Positions 35,312-47,792 of a stretch of 64,000 bases of DNA are shown here, piece by piece; the first letter of the stretch is position 1, and every line of letters begins with the position of its first letter. The stretch is taken from contig CP141139.1 in assembly GCA_035236585.1 (NCBI GenBank), positions 41,797,217 through 41,861,216 on the forward strand. Direction: 5' to 3'. Below the pieces are notes generated by a model. The model made no database searches. It saw only the letters and a program-made list of their open reading frames with translations, and was not told where the DNA came from. This DNA is from Warburgia ugandensis. Taxonomy: Eukaryota; Streptophyta; Magnoliopsida; Canellales; Canellaceae. A program made the translations under genes and the position numbers.

Positions 35312-38300
35312 TGTGATGACCTGGGTTTTTGTAACACATTTTGTAATATATTTTTCAAAGACAAGGCACCCTTAGTAGTAAAATTCCATTGAAGGAATAT
35401 ACTATCATGAAATTCCATTGAAGGAATATACCATTATTAAATTCCAAAATCCATCCAGTGATTCACAGTATAGCTCGAGTATCAGTATAATACTTGTCCA
35501 AATTACATAATCCAAATTTTAAACCTCACCATACATTAAAAACTCTCCATACAATACAATGCTCTTAAATAAAAATAAAAATACATGTCTTCAAGGGATA
35601 TAACCTGATTGATTATTCTTCTAAATCCTCTTAAGTCTTGAGCTCCTAATTCTCCTTTTCTGTTTCTAAGATATTGTAAACATTGAAACATTTATAATAT
35701 CTCAGAAAGCTATGCTTGGTAGGGGATTCAAAAAGCATAATAATTTGATAGTATAATCCTAATACTTAATAATCCTATAATTCATAACATACTCATGAAT
35801 CAATCTCTTTATTTTGTCATATATGTACAACCTTACACATTTATATGGTATACTACGTATAAATATATACATACAGTCAAAATCATGAAAAATAGTTAAT
35901 ATCTCAAAACATAATCATATCCAGCTTATGCTAAGTTGATAAATCATCCACACTCTATTAGAAATACTCTCTCATTTGGGTGGTATCGGTAATCCATGAT
36001 TACCTGGCATTTCATCATGCCATATCAGAAGGCATTTCACTATGCTATGCGTCATAATGCAAAAACACTCAAAGGACTACTATGATGTAGTCTAATCGGT
36101 ACTAGTGCACTCGGATAACTGCTCTCATACTCCACAAATACCAAGTGTGGAAAATCATCTATGTCATGTCTATATGGGTAAACAGACTGTCACAGTGGTG
36201 GCCTTCCCATATTGCCCCACCTGACATTTTGCCTCTCTTTGGGCATGGTATCATCATATATATCACATTTTGGAGAGTGAGTCGTCAAACCCTACTACTC
36301 TACTAGCATAGCATCCCCAGGCCTATGTCTATTTAAAACAAAACCACAAGCCTCCATGCTTGTATGTAAAGTAATCGTTTTACTTATCAAACGTCTTATC
36401 TATTTATATAATCATCCTCGTATTTTGGTATTCTTATACTAAGGATAGGATTTCACTTCAAACTTAGGGATTATCATTTATAATGAATGATACACATATT
36501 CATACAAGTTTAAGGATCACCATTCTATATCAATGATTCCCATGTACTGATTTTATACTTATCAAACAATCTGTCTGTTTATCTAGTACTGGAATACTTT
36601 CTAGTTTCCTATTCACTTAGGGTTTACCTCAATTCTAACTTAACCATTTCATATGTGTTTTGGTTGGATCATAAGGGTTTTCAATGGGTTTAATACAAGT
36701 ATTTACATTATACTTGTCAACATTTCCAGACATAAGATCATGTATACAACATGTACTTCTCATGTAGGTGCATTCATAAAATCCTCCTACCTTCAAGTAG
36801 TAATTCATCTCTTCAAATCTTCCATGATCCTGATTGACGTATGAAATCTATAAATCCATACATATTGTCTATATTTATAGAATATGAATAATCCTATCTA
36901 CGTTCTTTGTCTAATCTTGTCCTTCGATATAAGGGATCAAAATCTTGTGTCCTATCATGATCTATCTTCCTCAGATAGTGTTTATCTTATTGATTAATAG
37001 ATATGATGGTTAGAAAGATCTTCTAATCTTTCGAATCTAAATATTTTTATTCTAAGTCTTTGTGTATTCCTTTCTTTGATCCTAATCTTTCATAGATCCT
37101 TTGATCAACAATTTATACTTATTGATAAAGATCAAGGGCTTAGATCTTCTATCATCTAATTCTTCTTTGATCTAAGATCTTCTATTCTATTTGATCTAAG
37201 TTGCAAGTAATATATATATATATATATATCATCATCAAGAAGTATTTATTTCTTTTTATTGTTCTTGATCATTCAAGATCCAATGGATCTTGTTTGATCA
37301 TCCTTATCTTACTTACAATTTTTATTAGGGTTAAATAATTTACCAACCTTTTATGCTCTTATTATTATTATTATTATTATTCAATCAATTAATGTTTTAC
37401 TTGTAGAAGATAACTTATTTCTGCTTAAGTCTATACTGCTCCTTTATTTCCAATTAGCTAAGGCTTACTAGCTGAATGGGTGTACAAAAAGTGGTTACTT
37501 CAATCCTCATGTAAAGAGCCTCACAAACATCAATGGAAGGTAGGGGAAGACCGAGGTTCTATTAGAAAGTCCCCTTAACCACCATGTTCAACATTCACTA
37601 GAGTGACCCTAGCTTAACCTTTCATAAGGTTTCTATGAGCATATTAACCCTAAGTACTCATTCTAATTGATTTTAATTAAATCTATGAACATTTAAAATG
37701 TCATTCATGGGGTTCATTATTCTCCTAGTTTGGGCCGAGGATTTAATAATCCTTATATTATCCTACTAACTTAGCCCTTACTAATTAAGTCCAAGTTAAA
37801 TAATTCACTCTTATTTGTCTTAAGAATCTACTTTCTCATTAGATTTTATTTTTGGTGTTTTATGCTCTTTATCTCATAACTACTTTAACAATTAAATCTG
37901 CTAATCAAATTCAACCATAAATGAATTATAACTTTAAAGCATAAAACTACATAATTGAACAACTTAATGATAATGATACAAGGTACTTAAGATTATACTA
38001 GCATATTTCTATCTAATGTACTTTATCCAATAAACTCAAATTAAATTATCATGAACCTAAGGTACCATCTCATACCATAGTCTAATCTAACATGAAATCT
38101 TAGCATGGTCCTAAGTTATAATTCATCATTCATGAATAATTTTATGGACATTTGAAATAAATTTATACTAAAATAATGTATCATGGATCCTATATTCATG
38201 AAATAAATCAAATGAAATCAATGCATAACTCAAGCTAACCCATTTCTCATTATTAAAGCTTTTACTTATGATCTAACCATTAGATCTTAGGTCTTTTCCT

Positions 38301-40278
38301 TTTAAATCAAGGGTTTTAATTAATTTTAGGTCTTTTACTCCCTTCAGGGCCAAGATCATATCCGTTTGTCTTTTGCCATATTCAATCCATGAACTCAATT
38401 GATTCCATCGTAATATCATTCATTCAATCCATCCAAAGTGTCTAATCATACTTGATCTTATTGATGAAGTGGGTCCTATTGTATTTTCAGGGTTTTTCTA
38501 CCATAAGGGTAGATCCCATAATTTATCTTAGATATGACCAAATAAGTCATGGATATCACTTTATTTCAACATTATATCATCAGTAAATCAGATCCCCAAG
38601 ATCTGATCATCTTAGATCTTGAAGATCATAAAAATTAGAAGCTTAGTTCTTAAATATAGAAAGTTTCATGAAGAATTTTCTAACTATTATGATTTCAAAA
38701 GAAAATCGAAGTTATAAGCTTTCCATAGCTTCTCTTCGATGTCAATTTAGAGTTCAGATGACTTTACAATTGAACTGTGAAGTTCATAGTTGTTCCTAGG
38801 GTCTAGATTTCATCTAAGGTTAGCAGAATGGATGGTTCAGATCAAATGGGCAGAACAGTAGGGCGGAATGGTTTGGCAGAAGGTCGCCGCACACCCATCA
38901 TAGGGATGCACATGTGACGTGCTTCCCCTAGGACCAGCGCTGTCGTACATACATTCCATTGCAATAGTGTTGCATGCTGCGTGTGCACGCGAAAATGCTC
39001 CCACAAGGTGCTTTTCCGTGCGGAGTTTCGCTGCGCATGCTGGATCCGATCTAATTTGGGAGATCAAACAATTTGTTTTGGATCATCCAATCAATCCCTT
39101 TATAATTAAGGGCTCAGAACTTAATAAAAATTCTTAAAATTTCTACTCTAGGGGTTTTGGACCCTTCTAGATTAATTGGATAGCTCAAAATTTCCATATG
39201 AGCCCTCTATCATTTAGAATTGAAGGGTTTTGGTCCTTAATTTATTTTTATAAATTATAACCTAAAAATAATTACATGAAATAACATGAAATAAGTATAA
39301 GAAGTGGTTCCACCTACCTGTTTGGAGAAACAATGTAGATTTGAAGCTCAATTTGAAATAAATACCCTTTGATGATAAGATAGCCCGATAGTCCCTTGTT
39401 TTGTAATTTTTTGTTGATTGCACCATTGGATCTTGAACTTGATTTGAGGGTATTGTAGATAAGGTAGTCTAGGATTGTATGAATGGTGAGATTTATGAGA
39501 TTCGATTTGGAACTGAGTACTTAATTGATTTTAGATCTCGTGTTCCAATTAGAGACAGGAGAGAGAAAGGGCAAGAAGGGAGATTTTTGGGAGTTTTGGA
39601 ATTTCGGGAAGGAATCTAGATCTGTTTTTTTAGGATAAGCAAGATGATTTCATTGAAATTTTATGAAACATTTTATGAAGATTTTTTGAGGGATATTTAT
39701 AGTTTTTTTGCATTTTTCATAATTGCTTGTAATTATCATGTTTCAATTCTTTTAAATATTAAATTAACATTGGATCCTCCACTATCACCTCCTTCTCCAC
39801 TAGCAGCTGGTAGTGGTTTGACCACTCATTACATGTTTTCTGGCAGTTGGATTCATTCGTGGGCCCCTTGTGGGTCCCACAGGGGTGTGAAAGGACCATT
39901 TTGCCCTTTTATGGAGAAAACTCCATTTTATTCTCCCGACCTAGGAATTGAGTGTACTTAGTGAAGTTGGGTTTGTGTTTTTGAGTAGTTTTTAAATATT
40001 GATGTCTTAGATCTTAATTATGGATAAAATTGCATTTTACCCTTTTATTCATAAAAATGAAGAAAATTAGGGATTTTTCATTTTAACTCAAAATTGAATG
40101 TACTTAATGTCATTTCAATCGGTTTTTCAAGTACATTCATAATTTCTAGGTGTTAAATTATGTTTTAATCTCTATAAAAATAAAATTTCCATTAACCTAA
40201 TGTTCTAGCCCAAAATTTTCTAAAAATTCAAATTAAATTGATTTTCTCAATGAATTAACAAATTTTGGGGTTATTACA
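35312..40278 (-). repeat. 3' LTR of the gag-only element (4,967 bp)
   Basis: Ends TGTGATGACC (left) and GGGGTTATTACA (right) and is similar to the solo LTRs in the CACTA element. It holds (AT)n at 37,207-37,229, (ATT)n at 37,360-37,380, many GATC sites at 36,950-37,290, a partly decayed GC-rich island at 38,830-39,070, and a small duplication of AAATTCCATTGAAGGAATAT at 35,382 and 35,410. A minus-strand TATA-like box lies at 39,695-39,701. No gene inside. Confidence 0.88.
39695..39701 (-). promoter_or_regulatory. TATA-like box in the gag-only element LTR
   Basis: TATAAAT on the minus strand, in the same part of the LTR as the boxes at 48,398 (plus) and 61,471 (minus) in the two solo LTRs. Confidence 0.4.
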
Positions 40279-40300
40279 ATCTTCCCCCCTTATAATAATT
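40279..40300 (-). other. Polypurine tract of the gag-only element
   Basis: On the minus strand AAGGGGGGAAGAT directly precedes the 3' LTR start TGTAATAACCCC. GGGACGAAATTA lies a few bases further upstream (40,300-40,315), the chromovirus hallmark. Confidence 0.8.
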
Positions 40301-40819
40301 TCGTCCCAAAAAGTTGCATTTAACTTACTTATGAGTTTTCATGAACTCATTCATAAATTTGCTCATATGGCCTTGCCACTTAAGGAAACCTCCATTTCCT
40401 TTCATTCCTAGTTCATGTTACCTTCTTCTTAAAGGTAAAAATCCTATTTTTAAGACATGCCACACATCTCACTAAAAATGCTAATGCATTAACCACCTAT
40501 GATAATTATTTGCTAAACCTCCTAAAATGATTAATAACTCTCAATTGAGTTATCCCTTGTGCTCAAAATTCTCTGTTTCTAATATCTATTTCCTCAAAGA
40601 TTTATGTTTTATTTTTCCTATGAAGGTTTAAGTGATTTCATCTATTTCAAATCTCAAACCTTCCAATGACAGATTTATGCAAATTCATTGTTCCTATATC
40701 CTCAATCAAATAATACTTTTGCATTATTATAAGGACGATTGACCTTCTGTAATAGTGAATACCCTCACTTGGTGTCGAGGGACATTTTCTGGTTTGTCAT
40801 CCTTGATTGCCAAAGGGTT

Positions 40820-41844
40820 TTAATAGTGATCGGCCATATGCCCCAACTCTCCACACTTATAACATTTGACTAGGGTCTTTGTTGTGGTGGCCATTGATTG
40901 TAACATGGTCTTCTAGGATGAAATTTTTTACATCTAAAACATGGTTTTTGATTTTGTCCAATTGCAAGATTTCCTTGATTTCTTTATGGTCTGAAGTTGT
41001 TCATGTGTCCTTTGTTTTTCTGAAAAGGTTGTGGATTGAAGTCTCCCACTCCTCTTTTCTTAGTTTGGTTTTTCTTGAACTCTTATTGAAATCTTAAGGC
41101 CATTTCCACACATTCTACCAAGGTCTTGGGTTTAGTACAAAGTACCTTTACTTTCAATCTTGGGTGCAACCCTTCTATGAATCGATTTACTGTGTGTATT
41201 TTAGTATTACATACATGAGTTGCAAATCTCATTAACTCCATAAATATATTATCATATTCTACCACTGACATGTTTCCTTGTCTAAGTTCCAGAAACTCTA
41301 TCAGTTTTCTTTCTTGTAAATGAGAAGCGAAATATTTTTGATTGAAGACTTCCTTAAATTCCTCCCATGTAGTATTTTTAGAATTTGAGAAGAAGGTATT
41401 GTTAGCTGATCCCTACCAAAATGTTGCTTCTTGTTTCAATAGATAGGTGGCAAATTTAACCTTCAACTCTGGGGGAGTATGTAGTGCACTGAAAGTCCTT
41501 TCTAGTTTGTATATCCATTCCTCAACCTTGTCAGCTTCTCCCTTGCCATTATACCCTGCAGCCATCTTTTGAAACCTTTCCATCATTTTGTCAACCTTTT
41601 CTGGGGCTAATGAAGAATTTTTAGCTTCTTCACTTGGTACAAGGGAAGATTGACCCTGTACCAATGTGGGAGTATTTGGTGTTGGAGTTAGTGTATTGTG
41701 TCTCACTTTAGGCTGAGCTTGAGCTTGAGTACTTGGTACCTCTACTGAAGGTGATGAACTTTGGGGTTGTTGAATGTGAGGAAGAATGTTCCTCAATACT
41801 CTTGTTACCATCTCTTCCACATTATCCGTTGTTACTCTCTCCAT
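40820..41844 (-). pseudogene. Chromovirus gag with degenerate zinc knuckle
   Basis: Structural gag of the minus-strand element, which would pack element RNA. The first block (41,844-41,413, 143 codons) opens MERVTTDNVEEMV and ends KFATYLLKQEATFW. After a stop the frame resumes with WEEFKEVFNQKYFASHLQ, FLELRQGNMSVVEYDNIF and NRFIEGLHPRLK, the Retrotrans_gag (PF03732) pattern of Tekay/Del elements. Near 40,870-40,825 the knuckle reads CYKCGELGHMADHY: the C, C and H are present, but the fourth ligand, normally Cys, is Tyr. Stops near 41,410, 41,090 and 40,960 disable it. Confidence 0.85.
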
Positions 41845-42838
41845 ATTATCTTTTGGAGTACTTTGAGTTGTCTACCTTATGACTCTCTTTAGTGGCATCT
41901 GCTAATAAACCAAAATACCTATCAGTATTCTATACAACTATTTCTATTATATAAGTAGAATCAATATCTCTAACTTCATCATATTAATATCCATATTTAG
42001 TTATAGGTCTTCACTTTCCATTCCATCATCAATGCAAATTATAGTCCATATTTCCATTCTATCATATAGTTGAATCACTATTCCTCCAAATTTGATTTCC
42101 TTGTTTATCTTTATTAAAACTCTTCTCATTCACCAATTTTGAAAATATGTACTTATCTCCTTAAATTTTTCTCAAGTAAGATCATCTCTATTTTGATGAT
42201 TAAATCATTTAGATAATTATCATAATACTACATCTATGTAGTAATTGTAACTCTTACATTTATATTTATTATTATTATAAATTTCAAAATTTTTAATAAT
42301 TCTAAGGTTTTTAACTTTACTATCTATTTCAGCTTTCCTATAAAGGTTGGATTTTATCCTTGTTCTTTCTTTCCATCCTAATTTTCCAATTTATCATCTC
42401 CTTCTCTTAATCTCCATTATTTTACCTTATAATAGTTATATTAATGTATGTTATTTCTACAAGTATCTTAAGATTTCAGGTTATACTTGAATATCATACA
42501 TTCCATCTTCCTCTATTCTAAGGTTTTCCTTACTTGTTTCTAAACTTACCATTCCCTATATTGATATCATTAACTTACTAAGTGGTACTCCTAGTTATTT
42601 CACTAAGTACTATCTACGTATACTCCACTAGTACTTCATGAGTTAATTACATTAACTCCTCACCTCATGAGTCAATCACATAACTCTTCCTATACTCATT
42701 CTTAACTAATGAGTTGATCACATAACTCACTCTCATCAAATAATATCTTATTTCTTATTCACTCAGTATTTCTTATCCTCTAATTGGATTGTCATCTTCA
42801 TATTGGACATAAGGGTATTGTATTGTGACTGAATGAAT
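41845..42838 (-). other. Leader of the gag-only element
   Basis: About 1 kb between primer site and gag on the minus strand. No ORF or repeat recognised. Confidence 0.5.
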
Positions 42839-42852
42839 GGCTTTGATACCAA
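42839..42852 (-). other. Primer-binding site, initiator tRNA-Met
   Basis: Minus strand TTGGTATCAAAGCC, one mismatch from TTGGTATCAGAGCC, directly inside the 5' LTR end at 42,854. Confidence 0.85.
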
Positions 42853-42853
42853 C

Positions 42854-43162
42854 TATGATGACTCAGGTTTTTGTAACACATTTTGTAATACATTTTTCAA
42901 AGGCAAGGTGCCCTTAGTAGTAAAAAAAATTCGCAAAACAAAGTAGTGGAAATTCCTTTCTTTAAAACTTGTTTTGAAAAGCCCAGGTCATCACTTCATA
43001 CATAATAGAAGTAGAATTTTGTACAAGATTAAATCTCATTGAAGGAATATACTTTTATTAAATTCTAGAATCCATCCAGTGGTTCACAGTACAGCCTGGA
43101 ATTTTTCAAAATTCAAACTAAATTCTAGAATCAATCAATTAACCAAATTTGGGGTTATTATA
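42854..43162 (-). repeat. 5' LTR of the gag-only element, collapsed to 309 bp
   Basis: Keeps both termini (TATGATGACTCAGG at the primer side, GGGGTTATTATA outside) but has lost about 4.6 kb compared with its partner. The internal join is near 43,095-43,100, where CAGTACAGCC runs into TGGAATTTTTC. The CTTTT duplication abuts the outer end. Confidence 0.85.
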
Positions 43163-43167
43163 CTTTT

Positions 43168-43834
43168 CATCCCCACCATACATCTATCTTAGGGAACTCT
43201 AGAAAATATAGGAGAGAAATTAAAAAAGACCCACTCAAAATCAAAATATATCATATCTCCATTGGAAGGAAAGAGACGTCTACTTCACTTGGAGGAGGAT
43301 GTGCTCTTCCTCCACTTTCTCCTTTCACCTTTTTACCTTAAACTTTCTTATCTTTTGGGTAGCTACTACATCTTCCAAGGTGTATTACTACTCCTTCCAA
43401 GTATTCCACACCTAGGGTTGGGTTTTACTTTGAAAGGTTGGTTAAGTGTCCTTGATCCTTCTTTTCTTTGCTTATTCTCTTTACTGCCACTGTTACCTTG
43501 CTTACTTTTGATTCCATGCTTAGTTGTTACTTTGATTTGCTTGCTTGTTAGCTTTGAGTTTAGTTTCATAATCCATTGATTTAAATGATATAACTCTTTG
43601 ATAGTGGCACCAAAAGGGTTAGCTATTAGATCAAATCCCTTTTTCCTTGAACTTCCTTGTTTTCTTAATTGATTGTTCCTTATTTCCTTGTTGTTTAGCT
43701 TGTTGAATCACCTTTAACTTCTAACTTTTTTTGCTTATTCCTCAAAGAAACAAGTTAATTCTTTCATAGTAGTGATAGCTAAGAAAAGAAGTAACTTGAG
43801 TATTTGATTTGCCTCTTTGCATTCACTGCTACAT
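43168..43834 (+). mobile_element. LTR fragment related to element A, right half
   Basis: Continues 34,798-35,311 after the gag-only insertion. It contains AGTAGTGATAGCTAAGAAAAG at 43,771, the block also seen at 272 and 8,520 in family A LTRs. It stops at 43,834, where the CACTA terminus begins. ORFs here (for example 43,262-43,579) are chance. Confidence 0.5.
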
Positions 43835-45190
43835 ACGAGGCTTTTAAAGTTGGCATAAAGAAGACATTATATTGACTACCAACTTCACAAATATTTTACA
43901 AGTTGGTTAGAAATAAACTACTTTAAAAATATAGATTTTAAAAGTTATTTAATTATAAATGACTTTAAAAGTCCAGCACAAAGAGGAAAATTTTCTTGAG
44001 AAACGCTTTTAAAGTCATTTAAATTTTTTTTTTTTTTTAAGCCTATGAAATTTAAAGTTATTTAGGTCAAAACAACTTCAAAAAGTCAATAACTTTTGAA
44101 GTCATTTAGGCTAATCTACTTCAAAAGTATGCACATAAATTTCACTTGAAGATTTTTTTATGCGGGAATGGACTTTTAAGGATGTTTGATCTTAAACAAC
44201 TTCAAATGTTAATAACTTTTGAAGTCATCTAGTCATAAATGACTTTAAAAATTAGTTAGTTTTGTAGTTGCTTGATTCAAATGACTTTTTAAGCTCTTTC
44301 TCGCATATACTTTTGAAGTCGTTTAGCACTAAATGACTTTTAAAGTCCTTCATTTATAAATAACTGACCTCATATCATTTTTTCTTATATCCTCTTCTTC
44401 TCATGGGTGGCATGATGGCATCCTCCTCTATCCTTATGCTTCTCTCTTTTTCCCTTCATCCATCCATTTTGGATATTTTGATTTTTTGTATTATGAAAAA
44501 CATTGTAAGTAAGCCATAACTTCTTTTGATCATGAATTGCTTTCTTGTTACTAACTCTCATTGTTTTCATTTTGTAGGTCATGTGGGTTTTCTCACTATA
44601 GATGGTGGGGTTAAGAAGTGTGTTAGATCGTTCTGATTTTGCAAAAATCATATGATTTTATTGCAAATGACAATTACTTTTTTCTCTAATCCTTACTATT
44701 GGAGAAATGGAGAACATTATGATTTGTGGTTCTCATCCAAATTTAGGGTTTGATGAAGAGTGGTGGTTATACCATCAACTTTTGGCCAAGGAAATTGTAA
44801 GACACTCTCTCTCCCCATAAACTGGTGTGAGTTGAATACTAGGAGGCCAGATTTTGATTAAAAAGAGTAGATTCTTTCTTTGTTCTTGTATTAATATACA
44901 AGATCCAGGAATATGTAACATTGGATGTAATAAGAAAGTAATTTGATTTGCTTGTTCACATGTTTGTTTGTGTGTGTGTGTAAAATTGGTCTCATTGTGT
45001 ATTTATGTAAGACATTATAATGTACAAGAATCAAATAAATATATATTTAAAGTGAAAAAATGTAAATTTTAAAAGTTGTTTGCTGTAAATGACTTTAAAA
45101 GCCCACACTTTTAAAGTCATTTACAACAAACGATTTCAATTCTATGAATTAGTTTTAAGAGTTATTTCATCAACTTTTGTTATGCTTTTA
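43835..45190. repeat. CACTA subterminal repeat region
   Basis: About a dozen copies, in both orientations, of a motif near AAATGACTTTAAAAGT (reverse ACTTTTAAAGTCATTT). They lie at 43,930-44,360 and 45,065-45,125. Pairs form hairpins; the best is 45,084-45,125, with perfect 18-bp arms and a 6-base loop. CACTA transposases of the TNPA type bind clustered subterminal repeats, so this is the likely binding region. A plain AT-rich stretch with no gene lies between 44,360 and 45,060. Confidence 0.7.
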
Positions 45191-45586
45191 TCAACTATGT
45201 TCATAATATATACACAAAAAATAAGCCAAATTTCTGTTTGACTATCCTGAACCAAATCCTATTGTGAATTGGAACTACATTCACAAATTCAAGTTGATAT
45301 CAGTTTTTGAGTGTTGGTTAGTATCTATTTATTTGTCTTATATGTATTATGCATATTTGAAGAATTTTTACAAGGTTATGGATTAAAAACCTTCCCTTTT
45401 AAAGTTAATTTTCTTTTTGAATGTTTTCGTCATTTTTTTTTTTCATTGTTAGTTGAAAGTTTCCATGAAATATAGTTATTTCAAATACTTCTAATTATTG
45501 TATACCTAGTGTTTGGTAAAATGCCTAGCCTAATCTTTTCATGTCTAACAAGTCTCCACATTAATTTATATTATTTTCTTATGATA

Positions 45587-47787
45587 ATGGACAAATATGA
45601 TTGCATGATTGCTATAAGAACATCAAAATAATATGAGGAAATAGAAAATTTCATAGAGTTCGCACTTAGGGCAAGTGTTGATTATAATCACATGCATTGT
45701 CCATGCTCAAAATGTGAAAACTTGAAAAGGTAACTATAAGAGTGTTGAGAAAACACTTGTGCTTCAATGGAATCGATGAAAGCTATCACCCATGGATTTG
45801 GCATGGAGAAGAACTTCAACATAAGCCCTCGAAAAGGCCTAGAAGATATGATCAAGACACTGTAGAAAGTGTTGAAGGCAATATAGCTATACTGATGTTT
45901 TAAGATGCATATGATGACTTCCAAGATGACCTTGAACAATTTCATGCTACATTAGAGGAAGCCGATGAGTCATTGTACCCTAAGTGTAAGGATTATACTA
46001 AGTTGTCCATAGTGGTAGAACTTTACAATGTGAAATCAAGATTTGGTCTTTCAGATCAAGGTTTTATAGAAGTCATGAAAGTAGTGGGTGAGATGCTACC
46101 AAAGGATAATAAATTGGCGAGGTCCACATGAGAGGCAAAGAAAGCTCTGGCAGCACTAGGCTTGAAGTATGAGAAGATACATGTGTGTCCCAATGATTGC
46201 ATATTGTATAGGAAGGAGCACAAGGACAAAACTACATGCCCAACTTGTTGATAGTCAAGATGGAAGTTAAAGAAGAATTCAACTAAGACAACTACAAAGG
46301 TTCCTACAAAGGTTCATTGGTACTTTCCCCCTATACCAAGGTTCGAAATAATGTTTCATATAATAGAAACAACAAAGAAATTAGTATGGCATGCCAAGGA
46401 CAGAGTAGCTTATAGCTTTTCATGCCATCTAATAGATAGCCCAGCATCAAAGCTCATAGACTTCATGTGGCCTAATTTTGATGAAGAACCTAGAAACCTA
46501 TGACTTGCATTATTTATAAATGGGATTAATACTCATGGTTTCTATGAGTAGCATATATAGTTATTGGCCCGTTATATTAGTTTATTACAACCTCCCACCA
46601 TCTTTATGCATGAAGAGGAAATTCATGATGTTAACTATGTTAATATAGGGTCCCAAGCAGCCAAGGAATGACATTAACGTGCACTTGTCTCCCTTGGTCA
46701 ATGATATTTAGACATTATTGGATGTAGGCATTGAAGCATACGATGCATATAGGAAATCGTTGTTCACCCTAAAGGTTATACTGTTGTGGACAATAAGCAA
46801 CTTCCTTACATACAATAATTTGTCTAGATGCACCATGAAGGGATACAATGCTTGTCCCATCTGTAGTGATCAAACATGTGCTGTATAACTTAAACATGGT
46901 AGGAAAATGGCATTCCTTGGTCACAAAAGATGGTTGCATAGAGACCATCCATATTATTTTAAGAAGGGAGAATTTAACAGTAGTGTAAAGATAAGGACAC
47001 CTCCAAAGATGTTCATAGAATGACAAGTATTGGAGCAAGTTGAAAATATTAATGTCTTGTGGGGAAAGAAGAAATCCAGTAAACGTGTAGGTGAAAGTAA
47101 TTGTAGAAGATGTTGGAAGAAGAAATTAATATTCTATAAAAGTCGTTGGAAGAAGAAATCAATATTCTTTTAGCTAGCATACTAGAATTCATTGCATCTA
47201 TGCCATGTTCTTGATGTCATGCATGTTGAGAAGAATGTGTATGAACGCTTAATTGATACCTTGCTTAATATCTCAGCAAAAAACAAAGGATGGACTTGTA
47301 GCTCAAATGGATTGTATGAAGATGGGTTTGAAGGGGAGGTTACATCTAAAGGATAGGGGCAATTGAGGAACATACATACCTAAGGAAAATTATACGTTCA
47401 ATAGAGAGGAGAGGAGAATAATATGTAAAACACTATCTGAGCTCAAAGTCCCAGGCCGCTACTCTTCAAACTTTAAAAACATTGTCTCTATGGAATGGAT
47501 GAAATTGTTGGGGATGAAGTCCTATGATTGTCATGCATTGATGCAACAACTCCAGCCCATAGCAATATGTTGGGTGTTACCAGACAAAGTTAGGGGAGCA
47601 TTACAAAATTCTGTTACTTCTTTAATTCTTTGTGCAAGAAGGTGGTGGATGTTTTAAAATTATAAGAAATTCAAGGTCATCTAGTGACAACTTTATGTGA
47701 GCTTGAGACAATCTTCCTACCATCCTTCTTTGACATCATGTACACTTAACATTGCACCTTATCGATGAGGTCAAACTTTATGGGCTA
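45587..47787 (+). pseudogene. CACTA transposase TNP2, 5' part
   Basis: Encodes the catalytic transposase that would cut the element out. From the ATG at 45,587: MDKYDCM, HCPCSKCEN and NGIDESYHPWIWHGE (Transpos_assoc), then LYPKCKDYTKLS, KIHVCPNDCILYRKEHKD, VWHAKDRVAYSF, INVHLSPLVNDI, LLWTISNFLTY, YNACPICSDQT and HGRKMAFLGHKRWL (Transposase_21), then DVMHVEKNV, VPGRYSSN and LMQQLQPIAICWVLP. More than ten stops and several frameshifts are scattered through it. The last codons before the LTR fall where TNP2 has 'GPV.YRWMYPFER', and the second half starts YLQWM, so the gene was split mid-domain. Confidence 0.9.
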
Positions 47788-47792
47788 GTTTA
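47788..47792 (+). repeat. Target-site duplication GTTTA, left
   Basis: GTTTA before the LTR start TGTAATAACC. The second copy is at 52,169-52,173 after GTCGTCACA. Confidence 0.92.

Larger units (their letters stand above)
35312..43162 (-). mobile_element. Gag-only Tekay-like LTR retrotransposon (7.85 kb)
   Basis: A minus-strand element bounded by TGTGATGACC on the left and GGGGTTATTATA on the right, flanked by a perfect CTTTT duplication (35,307-35,311 and 43,163-43,167). In its own orientation it runs: 5' LTR collapsed to 309 bp, initiator-Met primer site, about 1 kb of leader, gag with zinc knuckle, about 0.5 kb of spacer, polypurine tract, 4,967-bp 3' LTR. Protease, RT, RNase H and integrase are absent. 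The two solo LTRs at 47,793 and 57,354 belong to the same or a sister family. Confidence 0.88.

Noticed and set aside
43262-43579. Hydrophobic 105-codon ORF as a membrane protein gene
   Set aside because: It falls in an A-type LTR fragment with a CT-rich strand, which yields Leu/Phe/Ser-rich frames. It has no recognisable family.
45084-45125. MicroRNA precursor, MITE or terminator hairpin
   Set aside because: It is one member of a motif family spread through the CACTA subterminal region. No terminal duplication or longer precursor-like fold is evident.
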